This document shows, piece by piece, positions 23,066 through 34,926 of a stretch of DNA of 64,000 nt. The stretch spans positions 2,480,001 through 2,544,000 of the forward strand of contig JAFBJZ010000912.1 in the NCBI GenBank assembly GCA_016785225.1, in the 5' to 3' direction. This stretch comes from Psettodes erumei. Lineage: Eukaryota > Chordata > Actinopteri > Pleuronectiformes > Psettodidae. The position numbers and the translations under genes were made by a program. The notes under the pieces were generated by a model. It worked only from the letters and a program-made list of their open reading frames with translations. It did not search any database and was not told the origin of the DNA. The first letter of the stretch is position 1. Every line of letters starts with the position of its first letter.

Positions 23066-24957
23066 GTATATATCTATACATTTCAAAGTGAATGTTCTTT
23101 AATATACAGCATATATTGATATGGACACTATGAGGCACTCTTACGGCTGAGTTAAATCTGCTGGCAACTTGGGTCAATTCCGGTGACTTCACGTCTTCTA
23201 ACTGTATTAGTGTGTAGAGTCTGTACTCAGTCCACCCCCCTTACATTGCATCCATTAGATTTACTATGAGATCGTCCCAGGCAGCGAGCCACCTGCAGAC
23301 ATGACTGTCTTGGAAACTGCAGGTGAACATGTGCAGACAATTTAAACATGGAGAAAAATCACAAATCAGAATTTAGCAGGTTATTTTGATAAAGTTCCCA
23401 GCCCTATTTGGAATTGTATGTAGTTACATAGTTCATTCATGAAGTCATCACATAAACCACCTTGGGTCAACCTTGCCCTTAATCTTATTTTAGCAATTCT
23501 TTCCATTTTTAAAGTAAAAAGTTTTCTCATCAGCTTTGTGAATAGACAACAATTAAAATAATGCCAGTTGCACTATAGAAGTTTGCTGCATGCCTGGGGT
23601 TGTGAGGAAAAGCATAAATGGAGAGGAGGATGAATAAAAAGCAGAGCAGATAGGCTGGAACAAAGAATGAATGAAATCAGGAGCGTGAGCAAAAGTCCAG
23701 ACAAGGGGAGCCTGAGAGTGAGAGAGACAAGGGAACGTGAGAAGGCCAGAGAGACAGAGGAACCCGGAGTGTGAGAAAATTAGGGAAAAAAATAGAGCAC
23801 TCAAGACTGTGGGAAAGCAAGATGGAGAGAGACCAAAACAGCAAGACTGTGAGAAAAGAAAATTAGGATTCCAAGCTTGTTTCCTCTCCAACTCGTCCCC
23901 TCTCTTCATCCTCCTCTTTAGCCAGACTCCCAGCCTGTTCTGATGAAGCAGGCAAACACACACTGCTCCCAACAGCCGAGGAGCAGATACCGTAGATGTT
24001 AGGGACGCTTCAGACACAAGCTGCTGAACTCACTAAGACCTGACTCCTTCTAAAAGCATTTTAACAGAGTAAAGCTCTTCATTTAAAGCCACTTCATGCC
24101 AAATGCTTGGAGCAGAACGAACTCTCTCAGTTTATAATGGACTTGAACTGAAAGGTCATACAGTAGATTTGGCTCTGCCGTAAAGTTAATCAATATACAG
24201 TAACGGCTTTATCCTTTTTCTCCGTCATCCCTCTGGCACAGTCCTGTTCTGGTGCTCTCTAAAGGCTAATCTCATGGTTTATATTCAGAAACTGGCAGCT
24301 TTAGCCATCAATATGAAGACATAATATTCTCCATCATATTTCATTTGTCTGTTCAAAACCACCTTCATCCAAGTTGTATGGAAGCCTATACAGGATTATA
24401 TTAAAATGTTAATGTACTAGAGTAGCTTGAATATTCAATCGCAGTTTAATTTTCCATATATGTGTGTGTTACTCAAGTAAAAATGAAAACGCAATAATCA
24501 AATTTGCGTTGTCATTTTTTTTTTTGCTGGCACTGGTCCTCTCATCAAAGCGAGGCTTCAGTCGGGTCTTTCGCTCACTCTTTGTAGTCAGGGTTTAGTA
24601 TGTGAAATTGAAAGTGCAAATTGGATTACTGCATTTTAACTTTCATTAACTCTTACTCGTATAACACATACACATATGGAAAATTGTTATGATACTGTGA
24701 AAATTACATTTCAGTTTTAATATTTTCCCCTCCAGGCTTCGCCGAAGTCATCCAGGTATTATACTTTTTCGAGCTTGTCTGGCAGTAAGCCCTCCGTACA
24801 CCGCAGAGTACAACTCAGCAGAATGTGTGCTGAGCTAGAAAGTCAAAGGTTATGTTTTCAGAAAATATCAGAAAATACTGCTGGTAGAGAAAATGAGGCA
24901 CGGACCACTGCTACAGCGGTTCACCTAACTCCCACTCCGTGTCGTCTCTCTCCTTAG
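23066..24957 (+). other. gnao1: gnao1 intron between exons 7B and 8B
   Basis: A 1.9-kb intron. A short inverted repeat, cacctgcag...ctgcaggtg, lies at about 23290-23324. The purine-rich stretch 23640-23870 yields only low-complexity frames. No exon is seen. Confidence 0.88.
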
Positions 24958-25143
24958 GTCCAGACACGTACGTGGACGGAATAGCCTACATTAAGTCTCA
25001 CTACGAGCAAGAACCAGTCGCCCAACAAAGAGGTCTACTCCCACGTGACCTGCGCCACAGACACCAACAACATCCAGTTTGTGTTTGATGCCGTCACCAA
25101 TGTCATCATATCGTCTAACCTGCAGGGCTGTGGCCTTTACTGA
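24958..25143 (+). CDS. gnao1: gnao1 alternative terminal exon 8B, frameshifted by 2 bases
   Basis: This is the second exon of the Go2-type pair, after acceptor ctctccttag. In phase with 7B it reads GPDTYVDGIAYIKSHYE (to Glu309 at 25005-25007). The next base, c25008, is then followed directly by the aag aac cag codons of the family frame. Sister exon 8A has gag agc aag at the same place, so two bases (AG or GA) are missing here. Read literally, the frame runs 26 more codons to TGA at 25086-25088. It loses the G5 motif TCAT and the C-terminal helix with Cys351, giving about 335 residues. The +2 frame after the break is undamaged for 44 codons (KNQSPNKEVYSHVTCATDTN ... SSNLQGCGLY) to TGA 25141-25143. 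That argues for an assembly or sequencing error or a very recent lesion. Confidence 0.9.
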
Positions 25144-25840
25144 TGATGCTGTTGAATGTCGGCCTGTGGAAAGTGGGTAACTTGTATTTACCCGTGGAGG
25201 TACCACATGCCTAAATACATGCAGTGCCTACAGTATGTGATCTCACGGTGGGTGGGATTTGTGTCCATGATGTCATCATACTGCTTGACCTTAAGGCTGA
25301 CCATTGGTTCAACTTGACTCTCAATGAATGAATTGATTGGTTGGCTGAGGCGTCTTTTAATCTATTTGTCTTTTTTAATTCTATAGTTCCTATAGAAGAA
25401 TTCGGTACATTCCAGTATTTGTGTTTAATTGGACTGAAACTCCAGATCTGTTGTGTGTTGTGTGCTGCAGAAATCTTGCACACTACCTACATTTAACTCT
25501 CCAGGGACACAAGATTCCTGAGACGTATTTGTACATATAGTATAGCGGTGCCTTATTCATAGAACTACTGTAGACTGAATGCAGTTTATGTGCCACCCTC
25601 AAGATCAATACTCCTTAGAAATTATGTAGTGGGAATCAGTTTTCTGCCCAGAAGTACTTCTTAGTATTTTAGTTTCTGTAAAACAGCTTTGCTCATGCCG
25701 TGTTGTGATACTCGCTCACTGTTCGCTCAATGATCATCCTGCTCTGATGTATGTGGTACGCTGCTTGGAGGCAGATTGTTGCACTCTGCTTTGTGGTTTT
25801 AACTGGGGAACCTCAAAATGGTTCATCTTAAATAAATAAA
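25144..25840 (+). other. gnao1: Presumed 3' UTR of the Go2-type transcript
   Basis: Sequence after the 8B stop has no coding potential. The first convincing poly(A) signals are overlapping AATAAA hexamers at 25831-25840, about 690 bp after the stop. In mammals the GoB transcript ends upstream of the GoA exons, which fits this position. The exact 3' end is not determinable from sequence alone. Confidence 0.5.
25831..25840 (+). terminator. Candidate poly(A) signal for the exon 8B transcript
   Basis: The sequence aataaataaa holds two overlapping AATAAA hexamers, and further A+T-rich sequence follows. This is the first strong hexamer pair downstream of the 8B stop that I noticed. Confidence 0.45.
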
Positions 25841-28800
25841 TAAGTAATGCCTAAATAAGTACATCCCAAAAGGCATTACGAACTGAAGTACAATATAGAT
25901 GAACTAATCTCTGTCAAGAGGATTAGGAAACGTGACTGTTGTCACATATGTAGCTTTTCTGTAGTCATTTTTTCCTGAATTTTCAATTGATGCCACTAGA
26001 GACTCTAAAAGCCCACTACACTATCGCCAACTTAGAGCCCCATTGTGTAGGATCTGAACGCTTCTGACTTTGGCGACTCCTTAAATTTAGAAGAGAATAT
26101 GTGGAAATGCCCTTGTAGTCGAGGCTGTCGTCATCCTTCATCAGCTCTGGTCGTATTTTAGGATTGATTTTTCAGGCTTTCGTGTTTGCAGCTTTCATGG
26201 CTCGACTATAAAATCACTTTAAGCGAAGCAGTACAAGAGCTGGGCTGCTGACTCAGCCAGACAATGCCCAGATAATGCTTCAATGGAAGCATTGATTTTA
26301 TAGGGCCCTAGGGCCGCATCCATTGTGTTGGGCTGCACAGTGCAATATCCCTGTTGTCCGCGGCTCCACCTTAATAAGCCGGAGGTGAGCTCTGGAAGAT
26401 TGTGTGCCGCTTAGAACATACAGTGCACTCCCCTGGGACAAGAATGTCAGCCTTGTGACTACTGTTTTAGCCCTGATGTTTGGCTTCTCGCTAAATGAGC
26501 TCCATTTCTGGTGGTGCTTTGGCCGCTGGCAGAGCTGCCACAGGGTTGAGGTTTAATATACTGCGCGGCTTAAGTTGAAATGAAACTTGACGTGCACTAT
26601 TGTAGGGACGGTTTGAATTCGAGCCTCGGTCTTAAACCCAGAGAGACGCACGGGAAGGAGTCCTCGGCTGTTCCCTCCCGTCGTCCTAAGCAGGAGTTTT
26701 TGCAGCATTCTGTGGAAGCGCGGCTCTGTTTGTCTGCGGGACTTTGCTGAATTGCCTGAGCCGAGCGTGTTGATAGCTTTACTGGTACGAGTGCTCCCTG
26801 GCAAACAGAGGCAGAGAGCTTCTTTATTTATTTATGAGCGAGGCATTTGCTTTATTCCACTCTTCCTCCCGCTGCTCAAACAGCGAGGGCGTGGCTCCTC
26901 CCTCTGCTCCAAGCTGCGATTTTTTTTTTTTTTTTTTTTTTTAACAGGTAGATGACATCATCATCCTCCTCCCAGCACATCTGTGCCAACATTTCCTAAT
27001 TAGTGACAGAGAGCTGCCTGAGGCTGTTGATCAGCCTGCTTTGTGTGTGTTTGTGTGCTTCTGTCTGCTTGTTGTGTGTGTATGTGTGTGTGTGTGTGTG
27101 TGTTTAAGGAATGTATATAGTCACCTGCATGTGTGTCGCTGCATGTGTGCGTGCGTGTGTTTTGTATAAAAGACAACATCAGCCCATGGGTGTTGCGGAG
27201 GAGTCGGTGTCTGTGGATTAATTACCCAGAAGGCACCTGTCTACCCTTTCCACACAGACAGGCCCAAGACACGCGCACACACATGCACACACATGCATCG
27301 AAGACACAAACACGCCCTTGGGACTTCAAAATGTCACAGCACCTTACTTGCCAGTGCCAAGTAATACCACCGTGTCCAACCTAAGAGCCTCCAATGTTTT
27401 TGGCTTCCTTTACCAATCAACAGGTTAGCTGCCACTTGTGCATAAGGCATTTAAGTTATCATCCTATCCTCCGACCTATTACATACATCAGATGATGTGA
27501 AAGCTGAGTCACCTTTCTGCGTTCACTCTGTAGGACGATATGACTTCAACCATACATAACTCGTCTTTGGTGTTTTCGGCAGAAAAGATACAAGCAGTGT
27601 TTTTTGTTTCAATGAATTCAATTTTTACTGATTATTCTGGCTCCTGTCAGTAGTTACACTGACTTTGCCTCACGCCTGAGAGCCCTGAAGGGGCAGCCAG
27701 CCGGAGACACCGTGCTGCAGTAGTAGCAGTAGACCCAAGCTGTGGAACAACAAGGCCGGTGAATTTTCCATCCGCGACAAGTTAGCGAGCTCCATTTCAC
27801 GTTCAGGTGATTTATTTGCCCTCGGGGTGGCAACGGCAGCACGCTGTTCGAGCTTTGTCTTCCAACTTCTTTCATGCCTGTGTTAACCTCAGGCAGTGCA
27901 CAGGATGAGAAGCCGCCATGATGCTGCTGTGCCGATTCTTCAGCGGCATACTGAATCAGCCAGAGTGATGTATTTGAGCGTCAATTAACCCTCCGTTCAT
28001 TCACAACATGCAACAACATTTGGTGTTCCACCATATTGTTAGCATCATGTCTGCGTTTACTCTTTCAAAGTCATTACCGCTGTGCAATACTGTCAGATTA
28101 TGGATTAGCGATCTCTAAAGCAATGCCACTGTAGCAAAAAGAAACAGACATGATGTTAATTGTGATGAATTGCCCCAACTCCAACAAGTTACCCAGCTAT
28201 TCACGTAGAATACAAACAAGTGGGAGTCAAGAAGAACCACTAATTAAAGGACTAGTCTCACAAGAAAGTGCTACAGCAAAATTCCTCTGCACGTCTTTGT
28301 CAAATATGCGGTTCAAGAAACTATAGCATTTTTACACATTGGACAGGAAAGTAGCTGAGGAGCTAACCGCTAACACGAGCTCGCTGGCATGCTTACTGTT
28401 TGTTACTGTGCTCGTGAGCTCTGTCACCAACAGGACAATAATATCCAAGAGACGTATTTGAAACATCAGCTCTCGCCTCACGTCTGTTTCCTACAACGGC
28501 GATGGAGGTTAAAGGAAACAGGACCTAGTCAGCTGCAGTAGTTTCCTCCATTGTGGCGCTCCATTCCCTCAAAGAGCAGCTTGCTATCGGTCTGTCGCGC
28601 AAGTGTGCATGTCAGAGTTCAACAAAGTCACACTTTAGCCTTTACCAGTCCTGTAATCATGGCAATGCCACAATAGTGGATCCATTTTTCAGCAAAAGTT
28701 TTTTAAAAAATCTGAAAAACACTAGCACGGTCTTAGAAACTGGAATGAAACATGGACGTATTAGTGTATAAAATGGACAAAAACATGCGCATCGCAATTA

Positions 28801-30700
28801 AAAGTGCAATGACTTTGTTATCGGACGAGAATAGAGCGGAGCAGTTTGATTAAATGCCTCCACTTGCGCTTCATCCGACTGAACTCGAGTTTTGTCTCCT
28901 CGAGACAGAGACAGGAACATAAAATGAGAAAGGTGTAGTCCCTGACAAGCGAGAAATGTGTCCCATCTCACACCGGATCATTTGATTTCCTCAGTGTCTG
29001 TTCCTCGCACCTGAACCTCTTAACTTTCTCTGTCGGATCCACGCCGCCCGCCTCTCTCAGCGACACTGAAGCTTGAAACCTATTAGTGGTTTATAAGGTG
29101 AAGACAGGATTGATGTGTCCAGGGAGATGAACTTTGAGCAGATCGCCTCGTGCGTGTGCGTGTGCGTGCGCGTGTTTGAATGCGTGGGCATGTACTGTAT
29201 ATGTGTGCATGTTTGTGCTTTTTACAGCCCGCCCCCACTCCTGATGGATTACCAATAAACCCCAAACAACCAGCGGGAAATTGCGTCAACATGCGAGGCC
29301 AGGAGGATGGTGGGTAATGTAGTTTATTGCCTGCTTCAATCCCCTCAATAAATACTGGATACCCGTATTCTGCGGTGAAGGAGAGATTTGTGGGTAATGT
29401 AGTCTGAGGCTGTGCCCGAGAGGGTTTATTGTTAATACTGTTTGGGTTTGTTTGTTTTTGTTGGTGGCTGACTCTGATGTGGAGACTACAATCAGTGATC
29501 CATTCAGCTGACGGAGGTCCCGCGCTGCCGCTTTCCCGGGCAGCAGGTGGTGTTACAAAAGAAACGTTCGCACCTTGTGCCAAGTCATTACCTCGGCAGT
29601 ATCCAGAAAAAGGTGTTGAGATGTCACAATGGCAGCTAAATGAAGAACTACTCAGACCCAGTTTCAAAATGCAGTGCCAAACGCGTCCCATGTTAGAGCT
29701 AAGTGAGCTCCTGTGGTGTCTTTTCGCTGAATTATTTATGCTTCAAATTTAGAGTTTAGCCTGCGAACGCTGTTGGGTCGTCTTTATGATGTTTTCAGTT
29801 CCCACTCAACTTTGCCCACTGATGAAGTGAGCACTTAAGCCTCCCGCAAAGCCTCTCGCGCGGCCGCCGGACTGGGAGAGATGTCAGAAAAGCCGCAGGG
29901 CGCATGACCATAATGCACTTGGGCAGAATTGAGGAGGCAAGGTGCGAACCGGCGAACGTCCTCACACTCTCACTGCTGCGGCTCTTACAAGCTTTTCATG
30001 TCCATTTACTCATCCGTCCAGTCTGCGTCAACACCAACCAGCACCTGTCCATACTGTACAGATCACCTGCTGCAAACGTGTGTGTGTGTGTGTGTGTGTG
30101 CGTGCTGTATTTTGCTGAGCGCTGTGAGTACAATGTATCTGCTGTAACTCCCTCACTGCTGTGATAATTTATTGAACGTTGTATTTATACGTAAGAGAAA
30201 TGACAATAAAGCACCACATGAGTAACTTGATATGCTTGATTATTTTCCTGTGACCTCATTATTTTGTCAGTCCTGTTTGTGTGTGTTTGCGAATGGAAAT
30301 GTTTACACAGCGATATTTATTTGTAAAGAAAAGGTTTGTTGATACTTTCCTGTCACGTTCCTTCTCTTTCCCGATCTGTCCTCCGCTGCGATTATTTATT
30401 GAATAGGATGGAAAGTATTTCCTGAGCAGACCCTCCGTGTGACACCGCCGCTGTTTCTTGGTGGAATTTCAGCGTCAGCATCTCTGCGACTGCACAAGGT
30501 GCTCTCGCTTTAATTAGAGACACTGGAAATGTGCAGAAAAGTTGCAGCCCCCCCTCCTCAAGTCTTTCTTCTCTCATGACTGTTTTACTAAAGTTTAAAC
30601 TGGAAAGAGACAGAGGTGCGTCGTTCTCTCTCTCTTTCCTCCTGTTAAGCAAAGTTGTCGGCTCGCTCGCACTGACAGTTTAAAATTGGTGGTAACTAAG
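25841..30700 (+). other. gnao1: Intronic region between alternative exon pairs
   Basis: For the Go1 isoform this is intron; for the Go2 isoform it lies downstream of the gene end. It contains a T homopolymer (26920-26942), TG microsatellites (about 27079-27102, 30079-30100) and a possible fish interspersed repeat around 28240-28520. An AATAAA lies near 30203-30208. No coding exon is recognised. Confidence 0.75.
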
Positions 30701-30903
30701 TTTTCCCTTCTTTCCTCTTCTCTCTTCATCATCATCTATCATACTTTCCCTTCAATTTCCAATCCTTCACTCCTCCCTCCTTTTACCTGTTCCCTTAATC
30801 TCACCTAATCCCATCATCTGTCCCGCTTCATTCTTCCTCTCTGCCTCATTCTTTCAACCTCTTCTCCGTCCCTTCCTATTTCCCTTCCTTCTCCCCACCA
30901 CAG
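30701..30903 (+). promoter_or_regulatory. gnao1: 203-nt AG-free polypyrimidine tract and acceptor of exon 7A
   Basis: From 30701 to the acceptor cag ending at 30903 there is no AG dinucleotide until the splice site itself, and the tract is very rich in C and T (ttctttcctcttctctcttc-like runs). AG exclusion zones normally span a few tens of bases, so this one is long. CU-rich motifs of this kind are bound by PTB-family splicing regulators. A role in choosing 7A against 7B is inference. Confidence 0.7.
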
Positions 30904-31057
30904 AATCGCATGCACGAGTCCCTGATGCTGTTCGACTCCATCTGCAACAACAAGTTCTTCATTGACACCTCCATCATCCTCTTCCTCAACAAGAAGGATC
31001 TGTTTGCGGAGAAGATCAAGAAGTCTCCGCTCAGCATCTGCTTCCCTGAGTACACAG
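30904..31057 (+). CDS. gnao1: gnao1 alternative exon 7A (Go1/GoA type), residues 242-293
   Basis: Tandem counterpart of exon 7B with the same 154-nt length and phases. It follows the acceptor ccccaccacag and ends in ACA G before gtaaaa. The protein reads NRMHESLMLFDSICNNKF, FIDTSIILFLNKKDLFAEK, IKKSPLSICFPEYT plus the first base of Gly293. HESLMLFDSICNNKFFIDTS is the Go1 signature. NKKD is the G4 guanine-specificity motif. Differences from mammals are conservative (FAEK for FGEK, PLSI for PLTI). The exon is intact and joins in frame to exon 8A. Because 7A and 7B share phase, a 7B-8A hybrid would also be in frame. Confidence 0.98.
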
Positions 31058-33190
31058 GTAAAAAAAAAATTATATTTTGTGCGTTTATGTGCTATGGTGA
31101 GAACAAACAACTCTCAAAAGACATAAGCAGGAACAAAACCTGACAGGTGTGCAAAAGGGATTTGTTAGAGAACACAAAAAGCTGTGAAAGTGTAACCGAA
31201 TCCAATTACAGAGGACAGAAAAGCACCTGACATACTGTAAACTGATCGATCAAGCATGCAGACATTTGTTGAGTTTCACTTTACAAATAACTAAACTAAC
31301 TTAGCCGAGCCACCTGGCTGCTGCTGCTGCTGGGGGCTACATATTTATCGTAGAGACGTGGCAGTGGTGTTGATCGTCTCAGCTGACTCTCGGCAGGAAA
31401 GCAGTTAAGCCTGTTTCCAAGAAGGTCACACTGTTCCTTTAAAAGAGATTTTGTCAGATTTTAGTCAGTTAAATTTAAATTGGAGGATACATCTGAAATT
31501 GCCCGCAGAGAAAGATGCTGATCTAATACTGTATGAGGCAGAGGAAGACAAATTCAAACAAGATGATATGAAAGTATAAATGATTGCTCTCTGTCGTAAA
31601 TGTGACTGTTTGAATCTAAATGTGATTCCCAGGAAGGGAAATAGCTTTGTAAAACCCTCCCCATGTGTTCGGACGCTGATTAACCTCTCTTTGATGCCGT
31701 AGATCAGTTATTTTGACCGAGTCCAACGTTTACTGTCACTGAGTCATAAACCATTCAGAGAAATGTGGCTTTCGAAATCGGAGTTGTCTAACAGCGCTGA
31801 GTCAGTTTGAATTATCAGGGGAGATAGCTGTTTGACTGAGGTGGCACAGTTCAGGCCGACGATGCGCGATACACGAAGATTTAGTGTTTAAAAGGACGGC
31901 GGAGAGGGAGCGAGAGGCGACGCTGATAACCATCGGGAGGAAGAGGTGGCAGTGAGGCTGAAATAGAAGCTGTGAGGGGGAGGAAAGAAAAAAAAAAGTA
32001 GTTTTCATGTTGAGTCGGGATGTAGCTATAGCTGTGACAGAGGAAAGAAGGGATTGGGAGTAAGAGAGCAGTCCCGCTCAGTCAGCCGTGAAGACAGGGG
32101 AGAGGAGACGGCAAGTGAGAGCCGTCTCCTGCCCTTTCTCCACACACACAGCCGACCCCGCTCATTTCTGTCTTTACTAACAGCCTTGATAATCACAGTA
32201 AGTCTACCTGACGTGTTTGTCCCTCCATTACCTTCCTCTTACAATAACATGTTTAAGCCCTCCCATGTGTGCAATAGAAGTAAATTAACTATGGGGGGGA
32301 ATAAGTGTTATGAATCATGAATCCACAGGCTTTTCACAGCTTAACATCATGGAGAAATAACCTTCGCATCCGAATGGTAAAGGGCCACTCCACAAATTTA
32401 CAGTGGTATTGCACTTCCATTTCCAAATTAATCTTGAGGTGATTAATTATCTAAAAAGATATATGTTGTGGAATGTGTCCGAATGATAATAAACATCTTT
32501 ATTGCAATATAAACATCAGAGCAACCAAGTATGCAAATTTGAAGCAGTTTCTGAGGTCGATAGTGAGCCATGTTAATGATCAGTCAGTTAATCATCAGCA
32601 ATTTATGAAATGAGTGTTTCTCCATAGTAAAACTGTTTAACCATTAACCATAGACGTGACCTGTGTTCGCTGCCAAATCAGAATAGAAAAGGAATTTAAA
32701 GAGCAGGTGAAGTAAACATCCAGTTACTTGAACTATAAAACAAAATCACTGTGCGTATTCAGCGAGGGGGCCAGACAACTTTTACACAACAGTTAAACAA
32801 CTTCCAGACTTCACATAGATCAGATCAGACTAAACAAGTTGGACACAGGTAATATGAAGTGGGACTTATTTTTCCTTCATCATTCTCTAGCCTTCCAACA
32901 GGAAATCACCTGTAACTTACGAAGCAAGGTCACAGAACATTAGGACATTTCACATGAGTATTAGCATTAGCTAGCTAGCCAACGTTGCCGCAGTAGGCAC
33001 AGAAAGTCACACTGTGAAGTGTTTCTGCCTTGGATGGCACAGAGGTTCGTTCATTTTATAATCTGTGCAAAACACAGGTGCATCTCACTGTTACACTGCC
33101 CATCCTCATCCTCCGCTTTGTCAGTCAATATGTTTCTAATCGATTAAATTATTTATTGTGTCGTGTGATCATCCGTGTGTTTCTCTCCAG
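31058..33190 (+). other. gnao1: gnao1 intron between exons 7A and 8A
   Basis: A 2.1-kb intron. It contains an interspersed-repeat piece (31303-31443) and otherwise no recognisable feature. Confidence 0.9.
31303..31443. mobile_element. Fish short interspersed element fragment
   Basis: A block including ggctgctgctgctgctggg, gttgatcgtctcagctgac, tctcggcaggaaagcagtta and an end cactgttcctttaaa resembles a short repeat seen repeatedly around fish genes, with the same order of phrases and a ttcctttaa end. It is recognised from memory, and the family name is uncertain. Confidence 0.5.
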
Positions 33191-33378
33191 GACCCAACAC
33201 CTATGAGGACGCAGCAGCTTACATCCAAGCACAGTTCGAGAGCAAGAATCGCTCTCCAAATAAGGAAATCTACTGTCACATGACCTGCGCCACGGATACA
33301 GGAAACATCCAGGTGGTGTTTGACGCCGTGACCGACATCATCATCGCCAACAACCTCCGAGGGTGTGGCTTGTACTGA
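33191..33378 (+). CDS. gnao1: gnao1 terminal exon 8A (Go1/GoA type), residues 293-354 and stop
   Basis: The acceptor is ttctctccag. GA completes Gly293, then the exon reads PNTYEDAAAYIQAQFESKNR, SPNKEIYCHMTCATDTGN, IQVVFDAVTDIIIANNLRG and CGLY, with TGA at 33376-33378. TCAT is the G5 motif contacting the guanine base. The last helix and CGLY form the receptor-contacting C-terminus, whose fourth-from-last cysteine is the classical ADP-ribosylation site of Gi/Go proteins. The only notable change from mammals is Gly for Asn in TDTGN. The codons gag agc aag (ESK) here show what is missing at the matching place in exon 8B. The frame is intact. Confidence 0.98.
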
Positions 33379-34926
33379 GCACGCCCGAACGCCCCGTAAC
33401 ATCCTCCCTCTTTGTCCCCTCCTCTGTCCCGCCCCTCCTGCCTTCCTCCTCCCTCCTCGCTCCTGTTCCTTTGACACTGCTGTGGAAATGATGATGATGA
33501 TGATGACGATGATGATTCTGCTGATTATTTAAAGAAAAAAAGAAAAAATGCAACTAGGTACATATTAATAATGAGGATAATTTAAAAAAATAGGCATACG
33601 TATATATAAATATATATATATAATGTTTTTAGTTCTTGTCTCCTCTCTTCTCTCCCCGCTCCGACTTCTACCCCTGATGTTGTTTGACCTGCTGCCAAGC
33701 AAACTAATTTGTTTTAGTAGAAAACATGAGACCCTGCAGCCTTGAAAACTTCTTGAACAAAGTCGATGAAAGCCACCGTTCCCGTTCTCCCCTCTTTTTC
33801 TTTCTCAGCCGTGTCGTCTGTTGGTAACATAAACAGAGCCTGTACTTTTCTTTTTTCTTTGCCAATTTTTTTATTACTATGAATATGACTTCTGTTTTAT
33901 TTTTGTTGATTGTGTGTATATTTATTACATGAGTATCAGTCTGTACACTGATTTTTATTCACATTTTGCCTCACCTGACACCTTTATATGTTACTTTGTT
34001 TGTTTTTTGCTATAGTAGTGATTATGTAATAACAAGTTTTGCGGAAATCTGTGAACATGTCGATGTCACTAAAACACACCAGACAGGTCAGCCAATACCA
34101 ATACCTTAAAAACAACTCATGAGACCTGCTAAAACTGACAACGTTGATTTTTAGTCTTTTGTTTACATTAGGCAAGACATTTGAAGATGTTTGTTGTCAA
34201 TTTGTTATTCTTTTTGTTTTGTTTTTGAGTAACTTGTATCATTTTATTCCCTGCATTCAAGACCCGGTTTTCATCGACAGGAAGTGAGGCTTCCTGTTTC
34301 CTGAACCCGGCCTTTGCCATTAGCCAACCGCCGGTCATGGCCAAGCCTGAGAGCCAATAGGAAATGTGCTAAATGTCCAATCAGTGCCATGTAACAGAGG
34401 TACTGTACTGTAGATAGCTACGCTTTTAGAAGCAAGTACACGATGTTATAACTCTACCTTCGTCACTGTTATAACCTCTAGACCTACTAACATTCTCCAT
34501 GTAAGGAAACTCACTCCTGGTTTGACAAGAATTGATTAATTTATTAATTTATTTATTGATTGATTGCCTGTCCTGCACATACCTATCTGTCTCTCTCTCT
34601 TTCTCTTCATTTACACACCACCACCATGCCTTTTCTCCTCCCACATCCATCCATCTCTCTTTTGTGTCGGTCCTTCCCTTCACATGGTGCCTTGGCGCCC
34701 ACATTTTTGGGGGGGTCAAGGGCCCCCGTCTTTTCTGTCAACCCTTCCCTCTCTTCCTCCTCTTCTCCTGTTCCTCCTGAAGCCCTGACACAGATAGCAT
34801 GAGATACTCAAGCCTTTGTATAAAGAGACCAGTTTACAAAAAAAAAAAAAGGAAGCTTCTCATCGGTACTGTTCAGATATTAATAATAAAAAATCCTTTC
34901 AATAAAAACTGCAAAAGATGAATAAA
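33379..34926 (+). other. gnao1: gnao1 3' UTR (Go1 transcript), presumed
   Basis: Non-coding sequence after the 8A stop begins with a C/T-rich block (33400-33475). A (GAT)n run (33488-33517) and an AT-rich stretch near 33600-33622 follow. Several AATAAA hexamers occur at 34885-34890, 34901-34906 and 34921-34926, giving a minimum 3' UTR of about 1.5 kb. Longer forms are possible because the A+T-rich character and further hexamers continue to about 36.2 kb. Confidence 0.55.
34885..34926 (+). terminator. gnao1: Cluster of poly(A) signals for gnao1
   Basis: Three AATAAA hexamers in 42 bp (34885, 34901, 34921). A distal alternative ATTAAA lies at about 36162 just before a poly(A)-rich stretch at 36189-36200. 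Which is used cannot be told from the sequence. Confidence 0.5.

Noticed and set aside
30814..31110. 98-codon minus-strand open frame over exon 7A
   Set aside because: Antisense shadow of the exon and its pyrimidine tract.
33169..33477. 102-codon minus-strand open frame over exon 8A
   Set aside because: Antisense shadow of a conserved coding exon.
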